The notes beneath the pieces are model-generated. The model was not told the origin of the DNA, searched no databases, and worked only from the letters and a program-made list of their open reading frames with translations. Positions 45,127-54,610 of a DNA stretch of 64,000 nt are shown one piece after another. Position numbers and translations under genes: made by a program. The DNA is from CAZHCA01 sp964530825. GTDB taxonomy: Bacteria; Bacteroidota; Bacteroidia; Chitinophagales; Saprospiraceae. The first letter of the stretch is position 1; every line of letters starts with the position of its first letter. The stretch lies in assembly GCA_964530825.1 (NCBI GenBank), contig CAZHCA010000005.1, forward strand, positions 62,001 through 126,000, read 5' to 3'.

Positions 45127-45336
45127 GGGTTGATGTTGAGATTTAGGTTGTGATTAGGGCTGGGCCAAAATACAGCTATTTCGGTGGAGTAACCAAGGCC
45201 CGTTGGGCTTTTTGCCCGGCGTATTTTTTCACCAAAAGATCATTAATTTGGCAGCTGTTTTCCTACATTTAATCACCACTAAAGAATACCGCGATGCACT
45301 CCAAAAAGCTTAGCGGGCCCATAACTGCTCCGGATT

Positions 45337-47658
45337 ATGCGTAAGTTTGGCACCGCTCCGGTGTTTTTTACCGCCATATCGACCATATTGGGCGCAGTAA
45401 TGTTCCTGCGCTTTGGGTTTGCTATCGGCAACGTTGGCCTACTCGGCACTTTTGGCATCGTTTTGTTGGGGCACGCCGTCACTATCCCAACCGCCATGGC
45501 GATTGCCGAAATTGCAACCAACCAAAAGGTAGAAGGCGGCGGGGAGTACTACATCATTTCGCGTTCCTTCGGGCTGGTCATTGGGTCTTCGATCGGTATT
45601 GCATTGTATTTTTCACAGGCTATAAGCGTAGCTTTTTACATCATCGCATTCTCGGAGGCTTTCGTGCCGTTTTTCGATTATCTCCAGCAACAGTACCAGC
45701 TGCCGTACTGGCTGCAGTGGGTACTATCCTACCGGCAGGCAGTGAGTATACCAGCGCTTTTTTTATTGACAGTTATCGTGCTGTTCCGGGGGGCCGACCT
45801 GGGCGTAAAAACCCTATACATCGTTGTTACCACTCTTTTTCTGGCCCTCACTGCTTTTTTTATTGGCCAAACGGATTATGCCAAAACGCACCGTCTCAAC
45901 TGGAATGCAACGGTAGGTAATAACCCCCACGGTACGCTCCGCCAGGATGTGGCCGAATTAGTCGAACCGTCGGCTGGAAAAATGGTGCCGACAACTGATC
46001 CACAGGGCCGTAAATTACCTCTGGGTTTCTTTACCGTTTTCGCCATCATTTTTCCCGCCTTTACAGGCATGACCGCCGGGGTCGGCCTGTCGGGCGATTT
46101 GCGCAATCCCAGCCGCTCCATTCCCTTGGGCACGATCGGGGCTACGCTGTCCGGCATGGTCATTTACTTGTTAATTGCGCTGAAGCTGTCCACTTCGGCC
46201 AGCCCCGCCGACCTGGCCGATACTTCCCGTCTGGTAATGGGACAAATTGCCTGGCAGGGCAGCTGGATCATTCCGGTGGGATTAGCGGCGGCAACGATTT
46301 CTTCCGCACTCGGCTCCATCCTGGTCGCGCCGCGCACGCTGCAAGCCATCGCCCGGGACCGGGTGCTTCCCCAGGTAAATATCAACTACTCGCTTTCCCG
46401 CGGCCGTGGAAAAAACGACGAACCCTTCAACGCTACGCTGGTCACTGTGTTAATCGCCCTTTTCTTCATCCTGCTAGGCGGATTGGACTTCGTGGCCGAA
46501 ATCATCTCGATGTTTTTTATGGTCACCTACGGCACGTTGTGCATGATTTCTTTTTTGCAGCACTTTGCAGCCGATCCTTCTTACCGGCCCACTTTTCGAA
46601 GTCATTGGCTGATTTCCTTATTCGGCGCCCTGGGGTGTTTCGCTCTGATGTTTCTTATGAATCCGGCCTACGCTTTCCTGGCCTTGGTACTGATGATCAT
46701 TTTTTACAACCTCGTCCGGTTTTATAACCCGGATAAGAAAAACCTGTCCATCATTTTTCAGGGCGTAATATTTCAGATTAGCCGGCAGCTGCAGGTCTTT
46801 TTACAGAAAGCCGAGAAGGAGCAAACGGCCAGCTGGCGCCCGTCGGTTCTTTGCATCACCGAGCATTCCTTCGAGCGATTGGCCGCCTTCGACCTGCTTC
46901 GCTGGCTCGCTCAGCGCTACGGCTTTGGTACCTACATCCATAAAATTAACGGTTACCTATCACGCAGCACCAACCAGGAGGCGAAAATCGCCAAGGAGCG
47001 CCTCATTAAAATGGCAGAAATCAGCAATAGCAACATCTATATCGACACGCTTATCAGCCCCTCGGCTACCTCAGCTATCGCGCAGGGCATCCAACTGCCT
47101 GGAATTTCGGGCACGGAGAACAACCTCTTACTACTTGAATTTTCGAAGTACAACCCGGCCGACCTGGAAGACATCGTCGATAATTTCAAGCTTATCCGAT
47201 CGGTCGATTTTGATTTGGGCATCTTAGGCGTCTCGGAGCGCGGTTACGGCCTCAAGCAGCATATTCACGTATGGATAACCAGTCAGGATTACGAAAATGC
47301 CAACCTGATGATTCTGCTTGCCTATATCATTTCCGGTCACCAAGAGTGGCGAGGCGGGGATATCAAGATATTTGCACTCTACCCGGAAGAGGATATGCAA
47401 GAAGAAAAAAAGCGGCTTAACGCTTTGATTGCCGCCGGACAACTGCCCATTGCCGCTCACAATATCGAAGTCCTACAACGCCACCAGGATATCGAGGCGC
47501 GCAGTATCATCACACGACGATCGGCCGATGCCGATTTAACTATTCTGGGTATTCGCGATGAGATCGTACGCCACCAGGGGGCAGAAGCTTTTAAGGGCTA
47601 TCTCGAGATTGGCAACACCCTTTTCGTGAATGCCAGTGAGCAAAAGAGAATTAAATAA
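45337..47658 (+). CDS. Cation-chloride-cotransporter-like permease (APC superfamily, SLC12-like)
   Basis: 773-residue inner membrane transporter with twelve predicted helices followed by a soluble C-terminal domain of about 280 residues. The N-terminus STILGAVMFLRFGFAIGN and the block GMTAGVGLSGDLRNPSRSIP match the SLC12/NKCC family, and the C-terminal domain begins with the family-like WRPSVLCITEHS. Ions carried cannot be told from sequence. A 16-codon frame (MHSKKLSGPITAPDYA) overlaps the start in another frame; if joined by a frameshift it would extend the N-terminus. The in-frame upstream codon series stops, so the ATG at 45337 is the supportable start. Confidence 0.9.
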   Translation: MRKFGTAPVFFTAISTILGAVMFLRFGFAIGNVGLLGTFGIVLLGHAVTIPTAMAIAEIATNQKVEGGGEYYIISRSFGLVIGSSIGIALYFSQAISVAFYIIAFSEAFVPFFDYLQQQYQLPYWLQWVLSYRQAVSIPALFLLTVIVLFRGADLGVKTLYIVVTTLFLALTAFFIGQTDYAKTHRLNWNATVGNNPHGTLRQDVAELVEPSAGKMVPTTDPQGRKLPLGFFTVFAIIFPAFTGMTAGVGLSGDLRNPSRSIPLGTIGATLSGMVIYLLIALKLSTSASPADLADTSRLVMGQIAWQGSWIIPVGLAAATISSALGSILVAPRTLQAIARDRVLPQVNINYSLSRGRGKNDEPFNATLVTVLIALFFILLGGLDFVAEIISMFFMVTYGTLCMISFLQHFAADPSYRPTFRSHWLISLFGALGCFALMFLMNPAYAFLALVLMIIFYNLVRFYNPDKKNLSIIFQGVIFQISRQLQVFLQKAEKEQTASWRPSVLCITEHSFERLAAFDLLRWLAQRYGFGTYIHKINGYLSRSTNQEAKIAKERLIKMAEISNSNIYIDTLISPSATSAIAQGIQLPGISGTENNLLLLEFSKYNPADLEDIVDNFKLIRSVDFDLGILGVSERGYGLKQHIHVWITSQDYENANLMILLAYIISGHQEWRGGDIKIFALYPEEDMQEEKKRLNALIAAGQLPIAAHNIEVLQRHQDIEARSIITRRSADADLTILGIRDEIVRHQGAEAFKGYLEIGNTLFVNASEQKRIK

Positions 47659-49413
47659 TTACGATCCGTGCTTTTCGATGGTGGTAAGTACGGTGAGCGC
47701 ATCTTGGTAAGTGGCTTGCATTGCCTCCAAATTGTCCATTCCAGCATACAGCGCCTTTTCACAGTTTTTCAGGATCTGAATGAATCGTTCGTTGACACCG
47801 GCCGGAACGGAGGCCGCCTCCAGGCGCTCCTGAATGACGTGCTTATACAACTGGGCCGGAGGTATGTCGAGCTTGTTTTCGGCATAGCCCAACAGGGCGC
47901 GCGAGACCTCATCGTAGAATGGTTTCGGTTCGCGGGCTTTCAGGTGCCGCTCGGCCTGGGCCAGCCGTTTGAGTGCAGCCTTACGGGCTCCTTTTCTTGC
48001 CAGCAATTGAGGATCCATCTCATTGAGTAGTCGCTGCTTGCGCCTACCCAGCAGCAAAAAGCCGAACAGCGCGAAAGGCAAGCTTACCCCTGCCCAGAAT
48101 ACCGGTTGCCGGATGAGCGGCGACCGATCGGACCGCAGCGGTACATTTTGCTTGAGGTAGTGAATATCTTCCAGCATCTGTGCGCCATCCGACGTTGTGG
48201 TAGAATCAATTAAGCTCGGCCCCTGCCTACCCGGACGCACCCTTATTGTGTAGGTATCTTCTCGGTAAATCACATACCTGGCAGAATCGGGATCAAAATA
48301 GGAAAACTCGGGTTCCAGCACGTAAGTGCCCGTATCCTTTGGCAAAATTACGTATTCAAAAACCCGGCGATTTATGATGCCCTCGGCGTTTTCCGTCATT
48401 TTCTCGCTGGCCATAATCGGTTCGTAGGCCTCCAGTCCTGGTGGTAAAGCTAGGGGTGGTGCCTGTACCCGTTTAATATCTCCCGGACCTGAAATAACCA
48501 ACTTCAAGGTCAGGGCATCGTCTGTAGTCACTTCGGTGCGGCTAAGCTGGGTGACCAAATCGAAGTCTCCGACTCCACCGGTAAAAGAAGGAGGGGGCAG
48601 ACCTGGTAGCGGCTTAACCAGGATGGATACCGGCTCTGTGACGTAGGGAACACGGTGTACATTGCGGTTGTAAAAAACGATTCCGCCCGAGTTATTGTCC
48701 TTGGCAGTAACTCCTAGCTGCATTTCAAGGGGGTCTATGGTCAGCCGTCCGGTCTGTTGCGGGAAAAGGATCACGCGTTTAAGCGACTTCGTCATGTACT
48801 GGACTCCATCGATGACCTCCCGTCGCAAGGGGCTGTTGAATCGTTTGGCTTCCGTTGCATAAAACCCGCTGTACTGGGGCTCCTCCAGAATATTGAAGCT
48901 TTGAATATCGACCTTGGTATAGAGATTGTAATCCAACACAATTTGTTGCCCGACGTAGGCTGTTTCGACGTTAAGCCTCGGGCGAACGTAAAAATCCTTC
49001 CGGTCCTGCCCGGCGGCCGGATCGCCCTCCAGCACCCGAATCGTGACCGGCCTGGTGTACATAAAGTCTCCGTCTACAGTAATCCGGGCGGTACCTATTT
49101 GAAGCTCGCCCACCATCTTCGGTTGTAGGGTATAGGTGTAGGTGATTTCCCGTCGCACCTTCCCGTTGATGATACTGGTACTGATCGCACGGTTCGGCCC
49201 GGAAAGAATCCGAAAACCCTCGAAATCAGGAGGTTGAAAATCCTGGCCCTGGGCATTTTTCAGCTGAAAAGCAATCTCGAAATAGGAATTAACCAACACT
49301 TGGTTCGCATCAGCGATCGCCTCAAATGCAGGTTCCACCTGTCCTTGTACGCGCAGTACGCCAACGAGTAACAGGCCCGCTAATAGTACAAACCGTCGTA
49401 TCTGCATAGCCAT
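47659..49413 (-). CDS. batD: BatD family protein
   Basis: 584-residue protein of the Bat (Bacteroides aerotolerance) system. It has a signal peptide (LLAGLLLVGVLRVQGQ), three beta-sandwich domains, a transmembrane helix (PVFWAGVSLPFALFGFLLL) and a cytoplasmic helical tail. The DUF/BatD pattern PPDFEGFRILSGPN is conserved, and the repeat of this block occurs in the smaller neighbour at 49416. BatD works with the VWA proteins BatA/BatB in an envelope complex linked to oxygen tolerance, though its molecular job is not established. It is the last gene of the minus-strand cluster, only 2 bp from the next. Confidence 0.92.
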   Translation of the reverse strand: MAMQIRRFVLLAGLLLVGVLRVQGQVEPAFEAIADANQVLVNSYFEIAFQLKNAQGQDFQPPDFEGFRILSGPNRAISTSIINGKVRREITYTYTLQPKMVGELQIGTARITVDGDFMYTRPVTIRVLEGDPAAGQDRKDFYVRPRLNVETAYVGQQIVLDYNLYTKVDIQSFNILEEPQYSGFYATEAKRFNSPLRREVIDGVQYMTKSLKRVILFPQQTGRLTIDPLEMQLGVTAKDNNSGGIVFYNRNVHRVPYVTEPVSILVKPLPGLPPPSFTGGVGDFDLVTQLSRTEVTTDDALTLKLVISGPGDIKRVQAPPLALPPGLEAYEPIMASEKMTENAEGIINRRVFEYVILPKDTGTYVLEPEFSYFDPDSARYVIYREDTYTIRVRPGRQGPSLIDSTTTSDGAQMLEDIHYLKQNVPLRSDRSPLIRQPVFWAGVSLPFALFGFLLLGRRKQRLLNEMDPQLLARKGARKAALKRLAQAERHLKAREPKPFYDEVSRALLGYAENKLDIPPAQLYKHVIQERLEAASVPAGVNERFIQILKNCEKALYAGMDNLEAMQATYQDALTVLTTIEKHGS

Positions 49414-49415
49414 CT

Positions 49416-49940
49416 TTAAATTCGGGTCAACTTGGGCTTTTTGGGCTTGGCCGGCTGCTCACGCGGAAAAAATAGTGAATCTGGCCAGGGGTCGGACCAA
49501 AATTCCTCAAAAGTGGGAAATGGATTTGTTTCGGGAAGAGGCTGCTCTACACCATCGGGGTTGGGCAAAACCACAATTTCCTGGGGGGCTGTCTCATAGA
49601 TTTGCCCACCGGCATCCCAGGCGGCGGCACCCAGGGTAAATATCCCTGGTTCCGGGGCTCGTAAGATGTAGCTGTAGCTGATTTTCCGATCCAGCACCCC
49701 ATTGGCCATACGCATGGTAGAGGACATATTGGGCCCGCTGATAACCTCGAAGGGTGCAAAAGCGGGCGGATCAAATTCACCTCCATCACCGTTCTGCACA
49801 CTAAAAGTTACTCGAAACAGGTTACCTGCCAGCAGGGAGTCGGCATGCTGGCTGGAGACCTCAAAAAGCACCCCTTCCTGAGCTGGGACACTTTCTGCCC
49901 AGAGCAGAAGAAATGCAGTAAAAAAAGCTAATTTTCTCAT
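49416..49940 (-). CDS. Short BatD-like paralogue
   Basis: 174-residue exported protein (signal RKLAFFTAFLLLWAESVPAQ) that contains only the first BatD beta-domain: FDPPAFAPFEVISGPN and RKISYSYILRAPEPG parallel PPDFEGFRILSGPN and the following block in batD. It ends in a Pro/Lys-rich tail (EQPAKPKKPKLTRI) with no transmembrane segment, so it is probably periplasmic. It sits between batC and batD, with 2 bp to batD. It may be a soluble partner or competitor of BatD. Confidence 0.78.
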   Translation of the reverse strand: MRKLAFFTAFLLLWAESVPAQEGVLFEVSSQHADSLLAGNLFRVTFSVQNGDGGEFDPPAFAPFEVISGPNMSSTMRMANGVLDRKISYSYILRAPEPGIFTLGAAAWDAGGQIYETAPQEIVVLPNPDGVEQPLPETNPFPTFEEFWSDPWPDSLFFPREQPAKPKKPKLTRI

Positions 49941-49956
49941 GGTGCCTGATTAAAAG

Positions 49957-50694
49957 TTACCAATCTTTTTCCGGTTTCTTGCGTTCATTCCCGCCTTTAC
50001 GCATTTTTTCCTGAACGCGCTTATCTTCTTCTTCCATGATTTCCAGCAACTTGGCTGCCTCTTCTTTCGTCAAATCCTGCGGGATTTCTTGCTCTCCTTC
50101 ACTAGGCTGAGCCTGCTGCTCCTGCTGCTCAGAAGGCATACTTTCTTCCTGTTGTTGCTCCTTTTCCCGAGGGTCCTGCTGTTGTTCCTGGGGCTGCTGT
50201 TCCTGCTGCTCCTGTTCTTCTTCTGAATCGGCTTGCTGCTGTTGTTGTTGCTGGGGTGGCGGAGGCTGCTGCCGGAGTAAGCGCTGGGCTTTTGCTAAGT
50301 TGTACTTGGTCTGTAAGTCACCCGGCTGCAGTCGCAGAGCATTTTTATAGGCTTCGATACTCTTTTCCAGATCCTGATTTTGGAAGTGCGCATTACCCAG
50401 ATTGTGATAAGCTAAAGCCTTGACGTTTGGGTTCTTTGCCTGACGCGCCGCTGTTTCGTATTTTTCGATGGCCTCCTTATAGCGTTGCTGGCGGTAGATG
50501 GCATTTCCAAGGTTGTAGGTACCTTGTACGGCCTCCTCTCGTTCGATAGCCTTCCGGTATTTTTCTTCTGCTTCCGCATAAGACCCTTTTTCGTAATCCG
50601 AATCCCCCTGGCGCAACCAACGGTGGGCGGATTGGGCCTGCAAGGCCACGCCCAGAAACCAAAAACAGCCGATCAACAGAATACTTTTTTGCAT
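49957..50694 (-). CDS. batC: BatC, TPR protein with glutamine-rich tail
   Basis: 245-residue protein with a signal peptide (ILLIGCFWFLGVALQAQ) and three TPR units (residues about 25-130, such as YNLGNAIYRQQRYKEAIEKY). It has a long low-complexity Gln/Glu/Pro tail encoded by a CAG/CTG-like repetitive tract near 50090-50260. The TPRs suggest assembly of the Bat complex in the periplasm. The tail is likely unstructured. It lies 8 bp after batB and 16 bp before the BatD-like gene. Confidence 0.9.
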   Translation of the reverse strand: MQKSILLIGCFWFLGVALQAQSAHRWLRQGDSDYEKGSYAEAEEKYRKAIEREEAVQGTYNLGNAIYRQQRYKEAIEKYETAARQAKNPNVKALAYHNLGNAHFQNQDLEKSIEAYKNALRLQPGDLQTKYNLAKAQRLLRQQPPPPQQQQQQQADSEEEQEQQEQQPQEQQQDPREKEQQQEESMPSEQQEQQAQPSEGEQEIPQDLTKEEAAKLLEIMEEEDKRVQEKMRKGGNERKKPEKDW

Positions 50695-50702
50695 AAGTGA
50701 TT

Positions 50703-51734
50703 TTATTCATTGAACCAATCCCGGTCACTCAGCACGCCACTCTTGCGGTAAGCCAGCAGAAACTCCAGGACCAGCAAAATTAACGCGATACCGATAAAAT
50801 ACTGAAAGTAGCTTTCGTATTCTTCAAAACCTCTGGTCTCAAAAGTTTGTTTTTCAAGCCGGTCGATTCGGGCGCGCAGACGGTCCGCTATGGCCGTTTC
50901 GTTATTGCCCAACTGGAAATATTCGCCCCTGCCGGCCTGCGCAATGGTTTTCAGGGTTTGGGGGTCGAGTTGTGACCGTACTGGGTTCCCCATGCGGTCT
51001 CTTTTGTAACCTATGCCGCCATTGACATTTACCGGAACAAAGCTACCGGCTTCGGTACCTACGCCTATTGTAAATACGATGACCCCTTCTTCCGCTGCAG
51101 CCGCTGCCGCAGCGCGGGCTTTACCCTCGTGGTCTTCCCCATCGCTTATGATAATCAAGATACATTGCTGGTCGGCCTCCGAATCGCGGTTTTCCCGAAC
51201 CAGCTCAATCACCGCATCGATGGCTGTTCCTTGTGTGGGAGCTAGGTCCGAGTTGGCACTCTCAAAAAATAGCTTCAAGGCCCCGTAATCCGTAGTAAGC
51301 GGTACCTGTAAGTAGGCGTTTCCAGCAAATAAGACCAACCCCATGCGTTCGCCCGAAAGGCCCTGCATAAGCTTCACGGCTAGGTTGCGGGCACGTGCCA
51401 GGCGACTCGGCATGATGTCCTGGGCGTTCATACTATTGGAAATATCGAGGGCAAAGTAGATGTCGGCACTTTCCCGCTCGACCGATTTGCGTTGCGTACC
51501 CCACTGAGGGTTGGCCCAACCCAAGATTAAGAAGGTGACCCCCAGAAGTAATATCACCAACTTCAGTCCGTGACGGTAGCGCGAAAAGCCTGGCATGAGC
51601 CGATCGAGTAAATTCAGCTCGCCCAATCGCTTCAGGTAACGCTTCCGCACGTAACGCGCCCATACAAAGATCAGCCCCAGCAAGGGAATCAGCGCTAAGG
51701 CATATAAATAGGTGCTATGCTCGAATCTAAACAT
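50703..51734 (-). CDS. batB: BatB, membrane-anchored von Willebrand factor A protein
   Basis: 343-residue protein with transmembrane helices at the N-terminus (YALALIPLLGLIFVW, LVILLLGVTFLILGW) and one near the C-terminus (FIGIALILLVLEFLL), flanking a VWA domain. The MIDAS metal motif is intact (FALDISNSMNAQD). The VWA loop sequence SGERMGLVLFAGNAYLQVP is the classic Bat form. It overlaps no neighbour and is 9 bp from batA. Likely forms a metal-dependent adhesion complex with BatA. Confidence 0.93.
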   Translation of the reverse strand: MFRFEHSTYLYALALIPLLGLIFVWARYVRKRYLKRLGELNLLDRLMPGFSRYRHGLKLVILLLGVTFLILGWANPQWGTQRKSVERESADIYFALDISNSMNAQDIMPSRLARARNLAVKLMQGLSGERMGLVLFAGNAYLQVPLTTDYGALKLFFESANSDLAPTQGTAIDAVIELVRENRDSEADQQCILIIISDGEDHEGKARAAAAAAAEEGVIVFTIGVGTEAGSFVPVNVNGGIGYKRDRMGNPVRSQLDPQTLKTIAQAGRGEYFQLGNNETAIADRLRARIDRLEKQTFETRGFEEYESYFQYFIGIALILLVLEFLLAYRKSGVLSDRDWFNE

Positions 51735-51743
51735 ATGGGTGCG

Positions 51744-52751
51744 TTACGGTATAGTTCGTAAAAGGGTGTAGCGCAGAATGACCTCCAGCGCCAAAAAAAC
51801 CAGCGCCCAGAAGGCAAACCGGTGAAACACTTCCTGGTAGCGACGAATGACGGTAACGTCGATTTCCGTTTTTTCCAGTTGATCGATTTCGTCGTAGATC
51901 CGTTCCAAGGCTTCGGCCGACGTAGCTCGGAAATATTTTCCTCCGGTGGTTTCTGCAATGCGGCGTAGTAATTGCTCGTCGATCTCTACCCTGGCTAGGC
52001 CAAAAATATAGCGACCGTCGCTTCGCCGACTTACGGGGACCAAGGCATCGCCGGTCGAGCCTACCCCAATGGTATATACGCGCACCTCGAACTCTTGGGC
52101 AATCTCGGCGGCCAGGTCGGGCTTCAAGTAGCCGGCATTGTTGACGCCGTCAGTCAACAGGATGACGATTTTGCTTTCCGAATCGCTGTCTTTCAACCAA
52201 TTTACCGCAGCGCCCAGCCCCATCCCAATGGCGGTACCATCCTCGAGCAGGCCGCATTTCAGGTCGGCCAAAAAGGATTGCACTACGCGGTGATCGGTCG
52301 TCAGGGGGCACTGCGTAAAAGCTTCACCGGCAAACACCGCCAACCCGATTCGGTCAAAGGAGCGCTTCGACACAAATTCTGAGGCAACACGTTTGCTCAC
52401 TTCCAGCCGGTCGGGCTTAAAATCTTGAGCCAACATACTACTCGAGAGGTCCATGACCAGAAAAATGTCAATGCCTTCGGCTTTTACATTTTCTTCTTGC
52501 AGGCTCAGACGCGGGCGGGCCAGGGCCACAATCATGAGCACTAAAGCTGCTCCGCGGAGCAAAGGCAACAGACTTCTCAGGCGCGCTCGCCAGGAATGTA
52601 CCTTCCCCAGGCTCCGCAAATCGGGCATCCCCATGGTCGGGTAGCGGCGCGAATAGGTACGCGCATACCAGTAGCCGACCAACGGAAGAAGGAGCAGGAG
52701 TAAGAAAAACTCTGGATTAGCGAATTTGATCTGGGTAAACCAATTTAGCAC
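51744..52751 (-). CDS. batA: BatA, membrane-anchored von Willebrand factor A protein
   Basis: 335-residue paralogue of BatB with two N-terminal helices, a VWA domain and a terminal helix (FHRFAFWALVFLALEVIL). The MIDAS motif DLSSSM (in LVMDLSSSMLAQD) and the loop FDRIGLAVFAGEAFTQCP are both present. It lies between the BatD/DUF4381-like gene (9 bp) and batB (9 bp) in the operon. Family knowledge links it to aerotolerance; the partner is the MoxR ATPase encoded upstream. Confidence 0.93.
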   Translation of the reverse strand: MLNWFTQIKFANPEFFLLLLLLPLVGYWYARTYSRRYPTMGMPDLRSLGKVHSWRARLRSLLPLLRGAALVLMIVALARPRLSLQEENVKAEGIDIFLVMDLSSSMLAQDFKPDRLEVSKRVASEFVSKRSFDRIGLAVFAGEAFTQCPLTTDHRVVQSFLADLKCGLLEDGTAIGMGLGAAVNWLKDSDSESKIVILLTDGVNNAGYLKPDLAAEIAQEFEVRVYTIGVGSTGDALVPVSRRSDGRYIFGLARVEIDEQLLRRIAETTGGKYFRATSAEALERIYDEIDQLEKTEIDVTVIRRYQEVFHRFAFWALVFLALEVILRYTLLRTIP

Positions 52752-52760
52752 GGCTATTTT

Positions 52761-53720
52761 TTAATTTTTCGGTTCGGCCTCCGGGGCATTTTCATCAGAC
52801 TGGGGCCGCTCGGCCGTTTCGTCTACGAAGGCCTTAATGAGCGTCCAACTTTCTAGGTGAAAAGCTTCTGGCGGCTCGGCTTTGGCAAATTTGACGAGAT
52901 CAGCGGTTGTTAAATACGACTGGAGTTTTGGTATCCAGTCGTCGTGCACTTCTAATACTTGCTGTAAACTACGAAGCACTTCCGGGCTGGTATATTCTAG
53001 GGCTGGAATACCGAATCGGTCCTCTAGATATTCCCGGAAGACGGCCGATAGGCGAATATGATACGTTTTTATTTGGCCCCTGGCCAACAAATGTTCCTGT
53101 TTTAATTGTCGTAAAGCGGTAAGGGCTTTCTCATGGGCCGGAACCGGCGGTGCTTCCGGCTCCTCACGCACGTCTCTGCGCCGACGCCGCCACAGCCAAT
53201 AAGCGAAAGCGCCGACCAGAGCAGCTACAACTGCGCCCAGAACGTATGGCAAGGCTTCGGAAAAAGAAAACGGTTCCCGGATAATATCTTTAATGGGTTG
53301 CAGCTCGGTGGTATCGTTTGTCAGAGGTATGGTGCGAACCATTAATCCCAAGGAGTCGGAAAACAAGGTGCGACTTTCGCCCCCCAAGCGAAAGTTTACC
53401 CGGACCGGCGGCACAACGTAAAAACCGGAATCGAAAGCCGTGAGCCGCACCGATTGGCGGTATAATTTTTCTGGCCCCTGAGTGGGTACCTCATCAAGGC
53501 TAGAGGCCTCGATCACCTCGACCTGTTGGTGCTCTTGAATAGGGCTAATATCAACCCCTTCCAAAGCGGCGCCGGCATCGACACTCACGCGCAGGGTCCA
53601 GGTGACTTGGTCGCCGATAAGGATCTCGTTGTTGTCGAGGCGAACGTCGATACGTCCCTGGGCGCCCGCAAGATACGCTCCGAACAAAATGGGTAATGCC
53701 AACAAGATCCTGCTTATCAT
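52761..53720 (-). CDS. Bat-operon membrane protein with BatD-like and DUF4381-like parts
   Basis: 319-residue protein: signal peptide (ILLALPILFGAYLAGAQ), a periplasmic beta-domain (VRLDNNEILIGDQVTWTLRV, BatD-like), one transmembrane helix (LPYVLGAVVAALVGAFAYWL) followed by a basic RRRRR stretch. A cytoplasmic helical domain follows (TYHIRLSAVFREYLEDRFGI) of the DUF4381 type. It thus resembles a short BatD. It lies 2 bp from the DUF58 gene and probably links the cytoplasmic MoxR/DUF58 part to BatA/B. Function inferred. Confidence 0.8.
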   Translation of the reverse strand: MISRILLALPILFGAYLAGAQGRIDVRLDNNEILIGDQVTWTLRVSVDAGAALEGVDISPIQEHQQVEVIEASSLDEVPTQGPEKLYRQSVRLTAFDSGFYVVPPVRVNFRLGGESRTLFSDSLGLMVRTIPLTNDTTELQPIKDIIREPFSFSEALPYVLGAVVAALVGAFAYWLWRRRRRDVREEPEAPPVPAHEKALTALRQLKQEHLLARGQIKTYHIRLSAVFREYLEDRFGIPALEYTSPEVLRSLQQVLEVHDDWIPKLQSYLTTADLVKFAKAEPPEAFHLESWTLIKAFVDETAERPQSDENAPEAEPKN

Positions 53721-53722
53721 AC

Positions 53723-54592
53723 CTACCGGATGCGTTGTTGAAAGAATTGCAGCAATGCGTTCACATAAGACTCATCGGTACGGATGGTAACAATATCGGC
53801 CCCGCTCTTGCGGAAGGTCGTTTTGAAATATTGGTGGTGCTGCTGATACCACTGCTCGTACCGAAGGCGAACCCGTTGGGAGTTGGTATCGATCCAGCGC
53901 CGTACGCCGGTCTCCAGGTCCTGACCCCGGATCAATCCCACCTTAGGAAGTGCAGTCTCCCGAGGATCGACCACGTGCACGCCGACAGTGTCGTGCCGCC
54001 GTACAGCCACACGCAGCGCATTCTCGTAACCCTCGGTCAGGAAATCAGAGAGCAGGAATACAATACAGCGCTTTTTAATCACATTATTGAGGTACTCCAG
54101 CGCTCCGGCGATATTAGTGCTTTTTCCCTTGGGCTGGAATTCAATCAGCTCCCGGATGATGCGTAGGATGTGTTGCCGCCCCTTTTTAGGCGGCACAAAA
54201 AGCTCTACGGCGTCAGAAAAAAACAGGATGCCAACTTTATCATTATTATTGATAGCGGAAAAAGCTAACAAGGCGCAAATCTCGGTAATCATTTCCGACT
54301 TGAACTGATTGACAGTACCGAAGAAAGAGGAACGGCTCAGGTCGACCAGCAACATGACAGTGAGTTCGCGCTCTTCCTCGAAAATTTTAACGTGAGGAGC
54401 GCCGGTACGGGCCGTTACATTCCAATCGATATTGCGCACATCATCACCGTATTGGTAGCCACGCACTTCGCTGAACGACATCCCGCGTCCTTTAAAGGCA
54501 CTGTGATATTCCCCCGAGAAGATGTGTTTACTCAGACCTTTTGTCTTGATCTCAATCTTGCGGACTTTTTTCAGCAGCTCACTCGTCTCCAT
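53723..54592 (-). CDS. DUF58 domain protein of the MoxR/Bat system
   Basis: 289-residue cytoplasmic protein. The DUF58 signature lies near the N-terminus (FSEVRGYQYGDDVRNIDWNV), followed by a VWA-like fold with a MIDAS-type motif (MLLVDLSRSSFFG). DUF58 proteins occur beside MoxR ATPases in almost all genomes, and MoxR is thought to remodel VWA-type partners. It is directly behind moxR (18 bp). Confidence 0.93.
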   Translation of the reverse strand: METSELLKKVRKIEIKTKGLSKHIFSGEYHSAFKGRGMSFSEVRGYQYGDDVRNIDWNVTARTGAPHVKIFEEERELTVMLLVDLSRSSFFGTVNQFKSEMITEICALLAFSAINNNDKVGILFFSDAVELFVPPKKGRQHILRIIRELIEFQPKGKSTNIAGALEYLNNVIKKRCIVFLLSDFLTEGYENALRVAVRRHDTVGVHVVDPRETALPKVGLIRGQDLETGVRRWIDTNSQRVRLRYEQWYQQHHQYFKTTFRKSGADIVTIRTDESYVNALLQFFQQRIR

Positions 54593-54610
54593 GCAGGCGT
54601 TCGTTGTTGA

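Noticed and set aside
50080..50280. Repeat tract of CTGCTG/TTGCTG type as a separate repeat element
   Set aside because: It is the coding sequence of the glutamine-rich tail of batC, so it is explained by the gene.
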